This document shows, piece after piece, positions 1 to 8,020 of a stretch of DNA of 12,456 bases; within the stretch, counting starts at the first letter, position 1; the number at the start of each line of letters is the position of its first letter. The notes below the pieces were generated by a model. The model was not told where the DNA came from. It was given only the letters and a program-made list of their open reading frames with translations, and did not search any database. Source of the DNA: Cyanobacteria bacterium UBA8156 (GTDB lineage: Bacteria > Cyanobacteriota > Cyanobacteriia > Pseudanabaenales > Pseudanabaenaceae); contig DMPD01000117.1 of NCBI GenBank assembly GCA_003456125.1, positions 1 through 12,456 on the forward strand, in the 5' to 3' direction. The position numbers were made by a program, and so were the translations under genes.

Positions 1-1
1 G

Positions 2-85
2 CAGTTGGGGTGGCAGGCTCACCATCAACTCCAGGATGTGGTGCAAGCCATGGTTGCTGCCGAGCTCACAAAACTCCAAGGTTGA
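2..85 (+). CDS. gmd: C-terminus of probable GDP-mannose 4,6-dehydratase (partial)
   Basis: An open frame enters from the left edge and ends at TGA (83-85). Its 27 visible residues begin QLGWQAHHQLQDVVQ and end in AAELTKLQG. A 'LGW' followed by a hydrophobic helix with a 'MV..xL' pattern is how NDP-sugar short-chain dehydratases end, and the spacing matches GDP-mannose 4,6-dehydratase best. That enzyme converts GDP-mannose to GDP-4-keto-6-deoxymannose in the cytoplasm, the first step to GDP-fucose, GDP-rhamnose or GDP-perosamine. The gene stops two bases before the next start, so the two are very likely co-transcribed, and the glycosyltransferase next door fits GDP-sugar chemistry. The catalytic part lies outside the window. 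Another extended-SDR sugar enzyme, such as an epimerase, remains possible. Confidence 0.6.
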   Translation, partial: QLGWQAHHQLQDVVQAMVAAELTKLQG

Positions 86-87
86 GT

Positions 88-1191
88 ATGAAAATTCTGT
101 ATGATGGCGCAATTTTTGCCATGCAAGCCCGGGGTGGCATCAATCGCTATTTTGAAAATTTAATTTCGCGATTGCCCACGTCTTTAGAACTCATTTTGAC
201 CACAGCCCGACCCCAACACTACCCCGAATCTTTGCACCCCAACCTGCGGGTGCATCGGTTTGCTCGGTATGGGTTTCGGCCGGGGCGCTTGGCCTACTGG
301 CTAGAGAAATACTATTTCCGGGCGATGGAAGCACGGGTGGATGTCGACGTTCTTCATGCCACGTACTATCAGCTCTTAACCCGAGAAAGTCTGGCGGCCA
401 AGCGATCGCCTACAGTGGTGACGGTCTACGACATGATTTACGAAATGGGTCACATTTACCCAGATTTCCAAATTTATAACCGAAACATTGAGCCCAAACG
501 CCAAGCGGTGTTTGCGGCTGATGTGGTCTTATGTATTTCTGAATGCACAAAAAAAGATTTGCTGGAACGCTATCCCACCCTCCCGCCCTCAAAGGTGAAA
601 GTGACGTACTTGGCTTCCGAGTTTCGGCCGGAGATGGGCTACGGCCCGGAACCCATTCCCGATCGCCCTTACTTTTTGTACGTGGGGGGGCGGGGCGTAC
701 ACAAAAACTTCGAGCGCTTGGTGCAAGCCTTTGCGCGTTTGAGCCAAACCCATGCCGATCTGCAATGGTGTTTGGTGGGAGCGCCGCCCCACGGTGAAGA
801 ATTACGCAAAATCCAAGCCGCGGGCATTGGCGATCGCCTGTGGTGTCCGGGAGCCGTTCCCGATGAACATTTGGCGAAGCTGTACCGCCACGCGATCGCC
901 TTTGTGTATCCTTCCTTGTACGAGGGGTTTGGCATCCCTCCCCTCGAAGCAATGATTTGCGATACGCCGGTGATTGCCTCCCGGATTTCCAGCATTCCCG
1001 AAGTGGCGGGGGAAGCGGCATTTTATTTTGACCCCAACTCCGTCGACGAACTGTACGACCAAATGAAATTTGTGTTGGCACATCCGGCAGAACGAGAACG
1101 GAAAATTCAAGAGGGGCGCCACCAAGCGGCCAAGTTTAGCTGGGAGCAGACGACGGCTCAAACTTTGGCCGCCTATCAACGGTTGGTGTAA
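88..1191 (+). CDS. GT4-family glycosyltransferase, mannosyltransferase-like
   Basis: This 367-residue protein transfers a sugar from a nucleotide donor to a growing glycan, probably at the cytoplasmic face of the membrane during polysaccharide assembly. It has the GT-B layout: an N-terminal acceptor half with the glycine loop RGGINRYFENL (15-25), and a C-terminal donor half with YVGGRGVHKN (198-207, Lys206) and YPSLYEGFGIPPLEAM. In the latter, Glu279 and Glu287 form the E-x7-E signature that contacts the donor. The overall pattern resembles the mtfB-type mannosyltransferases of the GT4 group. I chose ATG at 88 over an upstream GTG at 10: the protein begins there with the typical MKILYDG strand, an AAGG lies six bases upstream, and the earlier codons overlap the preceding gene. 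A GDP-linked donor is inferred from the neighbouring GDP-mannose dehydratase end. The acceptor cannot be told. Confidence 0.88.
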   Translation: MKILYDGAIFAMQARGGINRYFENLISRLPTSLELILTTARPQHYPESLHPNLRVHRFARYGFRPGRLAYWLEKYYFRAMEARVDVDVLHATYYQLLTRESLAAKRSPTVVTVYDMIYEMGHIYPDFQIYNRNIEPKRQAVFAADVVLCISECTKKDLLERYPTLPPSKVKVTYLASEFRPEMGYGPEPIPDRPYFLYVGGRGVHKNFERLVQAFARLSQTHADLQWCLVGAPPHGEELRKIQAAGIGDRLWCPGAVPDEHLAKLYRHAIAFVYPSLYEGFGIPPLEAMICDTPVIASRISSIPEVAGEAAFYFDPNSVDELYDQMKFVLAHPAERERKIQEGRHQAAKFSWEQTTAQTLAAYQRLV

Positions 1192-2085
1192 ATGAAAGCT
1201 CTGGACTTGCAAATCAACGGGGCCTTGGGTCTTTCCTTCAACGATTTGCATCCCGGATGCGAAGACAAACTAGCCCAAGTTTGTGAGTTTTTGGCGACCC
1301 AGGGGCTCCAGGGCTTTTTGGCGACCCTGGTTACTACCGACCTGGCGGCTATCCAGCGATCGCTGGCGGTGTTAGCCCGATTTCAGCAGCAAGCCCACGG
1401 GGGAGCCCAACTGTTGGGGGTGCACCTCGAAGGGCCGTTTCTCCATCCTGCCAAGCGGGGAGCCCACCCCGCCGCTCACTTGTTGCCCCTTACCCTCAAC
1501 CACCTCAAACGAGTGTTGGGGGATTTCACACCTTTGGTGAAGTTGGTGACCCTCGCTCCCGAACTCGATCCCACTGGCGCGGCGATCGCCTATCTCCGCG
1601 ATCGCAACATCATTGTCAGTGCCGGCCATTCCCAAGCCACGGCCGCCGAAGCTCGCTGCGCTTTTGCCCAAGGGGTCACCGCCATCACCCACGCCTTCAA
1701 TGCCATGCCGCCGTTGCACCACCGGGAACCGGGGTTGTTGGGGGCGGCCCTCCTCGACGAGCGCATCTGGTGCATGGCGATCGCCGACGGTGTCCATGTT
1801 TGTCCCGACATGTTGCGGTTGTTGTATCGGCTCAAGGGCGATCGCCTGATTATTGCGAGCGATGCCTTGGCGCCCTTCGGCTTGCCCGATGGCGAGTATC
1901 CCTGGGACGATCGCCCCATCCGGGTGACGCAAGGCACCGCCCGCCTGCCGGACGGTACCTTAGCCGGTACCACCGTAGGGTTGCCCCAAGCCGTGCAAAA
2001 TCTGGTGAATTGGAACGTTTGCACCCCAGCCCAGGCGATCGCCGCCGTCACCGCTGCCCCCCAAACCCTTTTGCGAGAAATCTAG
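1192..2085 (+). CDS. nagA: NagA-like N-acetylglucosamine-6-phosphate deacetylase, barrel only
   Basis: This 297-residue amidohydrolase-superfamily protein probably hydrolyses N-acetylglucosamine-6-phosphate to glucosamine-6-phosphate and acetate, in amino-sugar recycling. The key NagA residues are in order: Glu80 in GVHLEGPF, His146 in SAGHSQAT, His167 in THAFNAM, His202 in DGVHV and catalytic Asp224 in [10 protein letters not shown]. They match E. coli Glu131, His195, His216, His251 and Asp273. The protein starts directly at the first barrel strand ([14 protein letters not shown]), about 60 residues later than E. coli NagA, and stops about 25-30 residues early. Both parts of the small beta-sandwich domain are therefore absent. 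ATG abuts the TAA of the glycosyltransferase (TAAATG) with no clear ribosome site, pointing to translational coupling. The stop shares a CTAG with proS on the other strand. Deacetylase activity is inferred from the intact site; another acyl-amino-sugar substrate is possible. Confidence 0.85.
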   Translation: MKALDLQINGALGLSFNDLHPGCEDKLAQVCEFLATQGLQGFLATLVTTDLAAIQRSLAVLARFQQQAHGGAQLLGVHLEGPFLHPAKRGAHPAAHLLPLTLNHLKRVLGDFTPLVKLVTLAPELDPTGAAIAYLRDRNIIVSAGHSQATAAEARCAFAQGVTAITHAFNAMPPLHHREPGLLGAALLDERIWCMAIADGVHVCPDMLRLLYRLKGDRLIIASDALAPFGLPDGEYPWDDRPIRVTQGTARLPDGTLAGTTVGLPQAVQNLVNWNVCTPAQAIAAVTAAPQTLLREI

Positions 2086-3866
2086 CCCAAGCGCTCCCGC
2101 AGGTAGGCTACTACCCGATCAAGGTTCACCAAATCCGTTTGTTTCGTCGCCCGGTTCACAATTTCCACCTTGCCCTCGGCAATGCTGCGGCCCGTAACAA
2201 TGCGGAAGGGAATCCCCACCAAATCACTGTCCTTGAACTTGACCCCCGCCCGTTCATCCCGATCGTCCAACAAGGTATCCATCCCGGCGGCATTCAGTTC
2301 GGTGTACAGCATTTCGGCGATCGCCATCTGCTGGGGGTCTTTCACGTTGGGCACCACCACGATCGCCGTGTAGGGAGCAATGGCCGGGCTCCAGACGATC
2401 CCATCGGCATCGTAGGATTGTTCGACGGCGGCTTGGGCCAGTCGAGACACCCCCAACCCATAACACCCCATCACCAAGGGCTTTTCTTCGCCCGTTTCCG
2501 TCGTGAAGGTCGCTCCCATCGCCTGGGAATATTTCGTCCCCAACTGAAAAATGTGTCCCACCTCAATGCCACGGGCGGTTTGCAAGATTTGGCTGGGATC
2601 GTGCACCGCCCGATCGCCCGGTCGCGCCTTGCGGAAATCCCCCACCGGCGGCAACGGACCCAGGCTCTCCCAGTTGCCCCCCACCACATGCACCCCGACC
2701 TCGTTGGCCCCTGTGACAAAGTCGGTCAAATCCGCCGCCGTGCGATCGGTCAACCGCAAAAACTGCGGATGCAGCAATTTTTCCCCACGAATCAGGTCAT
2801 CCGCCAGATCGGGGCCCACATACCCCAGGGGTACCTCCCCATCGCTCCAGGTATCCGCAGCCTCCGCCACCCGCAACCGCAGCACCGTCGCCGCACCAAA
2901 GCTCGCTGCCCGCCGACTGAGTTCGTTTTGCAACTTGACTTCGTTCACCTCGCCATCGCCCCGGATGCTGAGCAAAACCATCACCCGCAACCCCGTATCG
3001 TAGACCACCTCATAGATCACCTGCTTTAGAGTGTGATGGGTTTCACAATTCAATACCGCGCACAACGCGGCAATGGTGGGGGTGTCGGGGGTCTCCCGCC
3101 GCTGAAATTCGGTAAATGGGGAAGGCGTAACTGCCGGGGGCAACGATACGGCTTTTTCTACGTTGGCGGCATATTGTCCATCCTCGGTGTACAGCACCTC
3201 ATCTTCACCGGCCGCGGCCAAAATCATAAACTCGTGAGAACCGGAGCCACCAATCGCCCCGGAGTCCGCTTCCACCGCCCGAAACGCCAACCCACACCGC
3301 GCAAAAATGCGGCTGTAGGTCTGGTACATCGTCTCGTAGGTTTCCTTGAGGCTGACCTCAGAGGCATGAAACGAATAGCCATCCTTCATGATGAACTCCC
3401 GCCCCCGCATCAACCCAAACCGCGGCCGAATCTCATCCCGAAACTTGGTTTGGATTTGGTACAGGTGCACCGGCAACTGGCGATAGGAACGCAACGTATC
3501 CCGGGCGATCGCCGAGATTACCTCTTCATGGGTAGGGCCCAGACCCATTGGGCGCTCCAGGCGATCCGTCAACGAGAACATAATCCCTTCGGCTTTGGTG
3601 TAGGTATCCCACCGCCCCGATTCCTGCCACAGCTCCGCCGGCTGCAACTGGGGCAACAGGCATTCCTGTGCCCCCGTCCGGTTCATTTCCGATCGCACAA
3701 TGTGGGAGATTTTTTGCAACACCCGCCACATCAGCGGCAAATAGGCGTACACGCCACTGGCCAACCGCCGGATAAACCCCGCCCGCACCAACAACTTGTG
3801 GCTGGGAATTTCCGCTTCCGCCGGGTCTTCCCGCAACGTCACCCACAACATCTGGGACAGGCGCAT
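2082..3866 (-). CDS. proS: Prolyl-tRNA synthetase, bacterial type with editing domain
   Basis: This 594-residue class II aminoacyl-tRNA synthetase charges tRNA-Pro with proline in the cytoplasm. Order of parts: motif 1 region around residues 57-75 ([16 protein letters not shown]), GPTHEEV (110-116), motif 2 with [20 protein letters not shown] (143-162), the inserted YbaK-like editing domain (about 225-405, with Lys281 in HHTLKQ in the place of the editing lysine), motif 3 [10 protein letters not shown] (467-476), and the C-terminal anticodon-binding domain with [13 protein letters not shown] (534-546). The length is close to the 572 residues of E. coli ProRS. A GGAG (3873-3876) six bases upstream supports the ATG. 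It is the last gene of a folE / thioredoxin-like / proS set, 45 bases after the middle gene. That gap has a TAGGAT-like -10 candidate at 3892-3897, so proS may also have its own promoter. It converges with nagA through overlapping stops. Confidence 0.97.
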   Translation of the reverse strand: MRLSQMLWVTLREDPAEAEIPSHKLLVRAGFIRRLASGVYAYLPLMWRVLQKISHIVRSEMNRTGAQECLLPQLQPAELWQESGRWDTYTKAEGIMFSLTDRLERPMGLGPTHEEVISAIARDTLRSYRQLPVHLYQIQTKFRDEIRPRFGLMRGREFIMKDGYSFHASEVSLKETYETMYQTYSRIFARCGLAFRAVEADSGAIGGSGSHEFMILAAAGEDEVLYTEDGQYAANVEKAVSLPPAVTPSPFTEFQRRETPDTPTIAALCAVLNCETHHTLKQVIYEVVYDTGLRVMVLLSIRGDGEVNEVKLQNELSRRAASFGAATVLRLRVAEAADTWSDGEVPLGYVGPDLADDLIRGEKLLHPQFLRLTDRTAADLTDFVTGANEVGVHVVGGNWESLGPLPPVGDFRKARPGDRAVHDPSQILQTARGIEVGHIFQLGTKYSQAMGATFTTETGEEKPLVMGCYGLGVSRLAQAAVEQSYDADGIVWSPAIAPYTAIVVVPNVKDPQQMAIAEMLYTELNAAGMDTLLDDRDERAGVKFKDSDLVGIPFRIVTGRSIAEGKVEIVNRATKQTDLVNLDRVVAYLRERLG

Positions 3867-3911
3867 AACTTTCTCCGATTGGCCGTTTTGTATCCTACCA
3901 GCTTTGGGATT

Positions 3912-4463
3912 CTAGGGGTTGATTTCGTTGATTTGGCGAGCGTTGGGGTCTCGAGGTTTGATTTTGGGGTTCACCACCGGGGCCAGACCCAGGGTTTCTT
4001 GGAAGACCCCATCCAGTTCCCCAAAACCCACCAACCCCTCCCGATCGAACACCACGTCCCCCGCCACATCCAGCACCACCGTTTGGGGCACCACTCCCCG
4101 ATAAAACCGCAACTCTTCGGGGAGCGGGTTCCGGCCTTCGGCAAAGGCCACCAAATCTGCCGGTACCGGAATGATGCTTACCTTCCGGCTGTAAAAGGCC
4201 TGCACCTCGTTCAACACCGGCGAAAAGCGCTTGCAGTCGGCGCTATCGTCCAAGTAGTAGACCAGCACCGCTGGCCGCGCCAAATCCCGGGACTGGGCGA
4301 TGGACAACCGGGCGGGCACCAGGGAACCGTTGCCCCCATACAACGCAAAAATGTTGCCGTCGTAGCGATCGTCCGTGAGGGTGGCCCCCACCGGCAGGCA
4401 GATCCCCCCAATCAACCCCAACCCCACAACCATCGCCAACAGCCAACGTCTGATTCTGAGCAT
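3912..4463 (-). CDS. Thioredoxin-like lumenal protein, probable photosystem I accumulation factor
   Basis: This 183-residue protein starts with a signal peptide: MLRIRRW, a hydrophobic stretch to about residue 24, and a likely cut after PVGA (27). The mature part belongs to a cyanobacterial family I recognise by LTDDRYDGNIFALYGGNGSLVP (29-50) and the strand PAVLVYYLDDSADCKRFSP. Databases call the family 'thylakoid membrane photosystem I accumulation factor', and members are expected on the lumenal or periplasmic side. The fold looks thioredoxin-like: the Cys77 loop stands where a CxxC would be, and VVPQTVVLD (124-132) gives the cis-proline element. Only one cysteine remains in the mature chain, so classic dithiol exchange is unlikely. 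The C-terminus after about 160 is polar and probably disordered. Its ATG is four bases past the folE stop with no good ribosome site, which suggests coupled translation. The link to photosystem I is from family naming, not from this sequence. Confidence 0.8.
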   Translation of the reverse strand: MLRIRRWLLAMVVGLGLIGGICLPVGATLTDDRYDGNIFALYGGNGSLVPARLSIAQSRDLARPAVLVYYLDDSADCKRFSPVLNEVQAFYSRKVSIIPVPADLVAFAEGRNPLPEELRFYRGVVPQTVVLDVAGDVVFDREGLVGFGELDGVFQETLGLAPVVNPKIKPRDPNARQINEINP

Positions 4464-4467
4464 AGGG

Positions 4468-5226
4468 CTAATCGTTGAATCCTTGCCCGCGAATCATGTC
4501 GAAGAACTCCTTCTTCATGTGGGGATCGGCACGAAACAACCCACGCACAATCGAGTTCACCATTTTGGTTTCCGGCTCCTTCACCCCGCGCCAGGTCATG
4601 CACATGTGCTGGGCCTTGATCACAAACGCCAAACCCTTGGGCTGAATCAAATTTTCGATGATGTCTGCCACCATCACCGCCGCTTCCTCTTGAATGTGGG
4701 GCCGGCTCAAGACCCAATCCACAATCCGGTTGAACTTGGAAATGCCAATGACCCGATCGCTCGGCAAGATGCCCACCCAGGCTTGACCCACAATCGGCAC
4801 CAGGTGATGGGAGCAGGCCGATCGCACCGAAATGGGCCCCAACGTGTAAATCTCGTCCAGTTCCTTGGCATTGGGGAAATCGGTAATTTTGGGCATGGGG
4901 TGATACCGCCCCTTAAACACCTCGTCCACATACATTTTGGCGACGCGGTGGGGCGTTTCCTGCGTATTGTGATCGTTGGTGGTGTCGATGATCATCGACT
5001 CGAACAGGCTCTGCAACTTGGCTTCGATTTCCCGCTTCAATTCCTCCCGCTCGGCATCGCTGATGAATTCGGCAATCGAATCGTTGGCGTAGAACGGCGT
5101 GCCCGTAGTAATCAAACGCTCGCGAATGACTTGGGAAATCGGCTTCTTGCCGTTTTGCGTTACCAACCACTCCTCTCGCGCTTCTCGATTTTCGGCACCT
5201 GCAGGACGGGGATAGCTAATGGTCAT
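4468..5226 (-). CDS. folE: GTP cyclohydrolase I
   Basis: This 252-residue enzyme converts GTP to 7,8-dihydroneopterin triphosphate, the entry to folate and other pterins; in bacteria it is a cytoplasmic toroidal decamer. Zinc ligands are visible as Cys138 and His141 in SACSHHLVPI and Cys209 in AQHMCMTWRG. His140 and His207 match the catalytic histidines of E. coli (112 and 179), and Gln179-Glu180 match the guanine-binding QE. The helix TQETPHRVAKMYVDEVF (88-104) is typical. The usual CEHH is CSHH here. About 60 N-terminal residues precede the conserved core, somewhat more than in E. coli FolE (222 residues in total). I place the start at MTISYP. The frame stays open for 97 more codons upstream, but these run through a 12-bp tandem repeat and carry no family similarity. 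No strong ribosome site is seen. It heads the three-gene set with the thioredoxin-like gene and proS. Confidence 0.95.
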   Translation of the reverse strand: MTISYPRPAGAENREAREEWLVTQNGKKPISQVIRERLITTGTPFYANDSIAEFISDAEREELKREIEAKLQSLFESMIIDTTNDHNTQETPHRVAKMYVDEVFKGRYHPMPKITDFPNAKELDEIYTLGPISVRSACSHHLVPIVGQAWVGILPSDRVIGISKFNRIVDWVLSRPHIQEEAAVMVADIIENLIQPKGLAFVIKAQHMCMTWRGVKEPETKMVNSIVRGLFRADPHMKKEFFDMIRGQGFND

Positions 5227-5402
5227 GGGATTTTTCAGTAAAAAAGTAAGTAGAAGTAGGGGTTCAAGACAAAAACCAGCCAAAGGCCCCCAATCGCTGT
5301 GGCCGCACAGGACCGTGGTAAAGCAGGGAACTTGGTGCTGTTTTGGCGTTAAGATCGTGCACACCCGTTGGCTTTGGCCCACAACCGCGGGCGATCGCCC
5401 AC

Positions 5403-5430
5403 TCCAGCAGCAGTCCAGCAGCAATCCAGC
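5403..5430. repeat. 11-bp tandem repeat, about 2.5 copies
   Basis: TCCAGCAGCA occurs at 5403-5412 and 5414-5423, each followed by one purine (G, then A), and a third partial copy TCCAGC ends at 5430, directly at the foot of the next hairpin. Read on the minus strand, the folE transcript would carry TGCTGCTGGA units. Function unknown. Slippage is the simplest origin. Confidence 0.75.
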
Positions 5431-5459
5431 GGGTAGCTTTCCCCTTGCTACCCAAGGGG
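5431..5459. promoter_or_regulatory. Two overlapping, mutually exclusive hairpins in the folE leader region
   Basis: GGGTAGC (5431-5437) pairs perfectly with GCTACCC (5447-5453) around a 9-base loop. CCCCTTG (5441-5447) pairs perfectly with CAAGGGG (5453-5459) around a 5-base loop. The two stems share bases 5447 and 5453 and each occupies the other's loop or arm, so both cannot form at once. Such an arrangement can act as a conformational switch, but no T-run follows either stem and no known riboswitch class is recognised. It lies more than 200 bases upstream of the folE start. Whether it is transcribed depends on where the folE promoter sits. Confidence 0.45.
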
Positions 5460-5474
5460 GTACTCTGGGAACTG

Positions 5475-5518
5475 TTGACAACCGGGTTGTCAACCGGGTT
5501 GTCAACCGGGTTGTCAAT
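5475..5518. repeat. 12-bp tandem repeat, 3 full copies plus a partial one, with TTGACA motifs
   Basis: Units are TTGACAACCGGG (5475-5486), TTGTCAACCGGG (5487-5498), TTGTCAACCGGG (5499-5510) and a decayed TTGTCAAT (5511-5518). Copies 1 and 2 together form a perfect hyphenated palindrome: TTGACAAC (5475-5482), CGG, GTTGTCAA (5486-5493). On the minus strand the repeat presents TTGACA three times at 12-bp spacing (+ strand TGTCAA at 5488, 5500, 5512), pointing toward folE, and once on the plus strand. It could be a cluster of protein-binding sites or of -35 elements. No matching -10 is seen 16-18 bases downstream of the copy nearest folE. Confidence 0.85.
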
Positions 5519-5631
5519 CACAGGGTATGGGCTTGCGCACAGGAGCGCAGACACAGATGTGGTTCCGAAATCCTCCACTTTCCGATTCTTTACCATGTTA
5601 AGGCTTTTTGTTCGAAACCGCCGATCGCCCC

Positions 5632-6357
5632 TCAAAGCACTCCGGTTTGGGGCAGGAGGGTGATTTCGGCCACGGTGGCGTGGGGGGGCATTTTCAAGAC
5701 ATGGATCACCGAAGCCGCCACATCTTCCGGCGATAACATCTGCGTGCGATCGAATTGGGCTTGCACTGCGGTTGGCAGGGTTTCCCAGAGGGGGGTGTTG
5801 ACGGCCCCCGGCAACAGGGTGCTGACCCGGATGTGGGGCCGTTCCTCGGCCGCCAGGGTTTGGGCCAGGGCCAACAGGGCAAATTTGCTGCTGCAATAGG
5901 CTCCCCATCCCGGAAAAGCCTGTTTCGAGGCAATGGAGCCCAAAAACACGATGTGACCGCCCTGGGCCCGCATAGCCGGGACAATCGCCCGCAGGCTGGC
6001 AAACACGCTGTGGACATTCAAATCAAACAGCCGCTGCCAATCCTGGAGGGAAGTGGCGGTGAGGTTGGCCACCAACGCCATGCCGGCATTCAACACCACA
6101 ATATTTGGCGCACCAAAGGTTTGCAGCAGGTTGGCCAGCTGGCTTTCTACGGTGTCCGGTCGCGCCAGATCAAGATTATAAAATTGACCGGGGGTGCCGG
6201 CGGCGGTGAGTTCCGCCAAAATGTGGCCGGGTTGCCGGGCGATCGCCCCTACCTTCACCCCCCGTTCGGCTAGGGCTAGGGCCACCGCTCGCCCAATGCC
6301 CCGGGTCGCCCCCGTCACCAAGGCCGTTTGACCCTGCAGGGCTTGACTTCTATCCAT
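5632..6357 (-). CDS. Short-chain dehydrogenase/reductase (SDR)
   Basis: This 241-residue classical SDR is a cytoplasmic NAD(P)-dependent oxidoreductase. The sequence has the Rossmann dinucleotide motif TGATRGIG (15-22), NAG (90-92), Asn114, the catalytic Ser141, Tyr154 and Lys158 (YxxxK), and the PG turn at 183-184. After the first fold unit the IARQPG stretch carries an arginine at 41, which suggests NADP(H) preference. The length is typical. ATG at 6357 follows GGGGAA (6361-6366) three bases away, a weak ribosome site. The gene is divergent from cysC across 79 bases. The substrate cannot be read from the sequence: closely related SDRs act on 3-oxoacyl-ACP, sugars or small ketones. The C-terminus (EITLLPQTGVL) lacks the WxVDGG-type ending of FabG, which argues against a fatty-acid reductase. 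Confidence 0.9.
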   Translation of the reverse strand: MDRSQALQGQTALVTGATRGIGRAVALALAERGVKVGAIARQPGHILAELTAAGTPGQFYNLDLARPDTVESQLANLLQTFGAPNIVVLNAGMALVANLTATSLQDWQRLFDLNVHSVFASLRAIVPAMRAQGGHIVFLGSIASKQAFPGWGAYCSSKFALLALAQTLAAEERPHIRVSTLLPGAVNTPLWETLPTAVQAQFDRTQMLSPEDVAASVIHVLKMPPHATVAEITLLPQTGVL

Positions 6358-6430
6358 AGCTTCCCCGTTACCTTTTCTTTAGGGTACACCGGGCGGGATG
6401 GTACGATGTTTCGCCGCAAGCGTAGGGTAG

Positions 6431-7890
<1,460 letters not shown>

Positions 7891-8020
7891 GGCATTTCCG
7901 GCAAACTGGGCCCACCATAGCACGCCGGGCGATCGCCCAGAGAACTTCGGTTATCGGCAATACAGGCCAGGAAAAGTGTGGTATTCCATGCGCAGCGCGG
8001 TTGCAGGGAAAAGTTCGGGT
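7891..8020. promoter_or_regulatory. Divergent intergenic region between the Band 7 and coiled-coil/DMT genes
   Basis: These 130 bases must hold the promoters of two divergent genes. They contain the 12-bp palindrome GGGCGATCGCCC (7927-7938), a HIP1 site extended by two bases on each side. AGGGAA (8005-8010) lies ten bases before the DMT ATG and is its likely ribosome site. No clear -10/-35 pair is visible in either direction. Confidence 0.4.

Larger units (their letters stand above)
5227..5631. other. Repeat-rich intergenic region upstream of folE
   Basis: This 405-base stretch lies between folE and the SDR gene, both on the minus strand, so it should hold the folE promoter and leader and the SDR 3' end. 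It carries, from left to right, a HIP1-centred 12-bp palindrome (5389-5400), an 11-bp tandem repeat, two overlapping hairpins and a 12-bp tandem repeat. No convincing -35/-10 pair and no hairpin followed by a T-run are visible on either strand. Frames that stay open through it are explained by repeats whose period is a multiple of three. A weak 5-bp stem (TGCGC/GCGCA, 5534-5549) is the only structure on the SDR side. Confidence 0.7.

Noticed and set aside
10..87. 26-residue N-terminal extension of the glycosyltransferase from GTG at 10
   Set aside because: It overlaps the end of the preceding gene and the GT-B fold begins at MKILYDG. AAGG is correctly placed for ATG 88.
1770..4478. Two long plus-strand open frames (419 and 481 codons) running opposite proS and the thioredoxin-like gene
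   Set aside because: They are rich in His, Arg, Pro and Gln, show no domain pattern, and lie exactly antisense to well-recognised genes. GC-rich codon bias keeps the opposite frame open.
5227..5517. 97-codon N-terminal extension of folE to a start at 5517
   Set aside because: The extension runs through the 12-bp repeat (TTRL repeats), has no FolE similarity, and MTISYP at 5226 gives a normal family length.
6379..6407. Sigma-70 promoter for cysC with TACGAT at 6402
   Set aside because: There is no recognisable -35 at 16-18 bp; kept only as a remark in the cysC entry.
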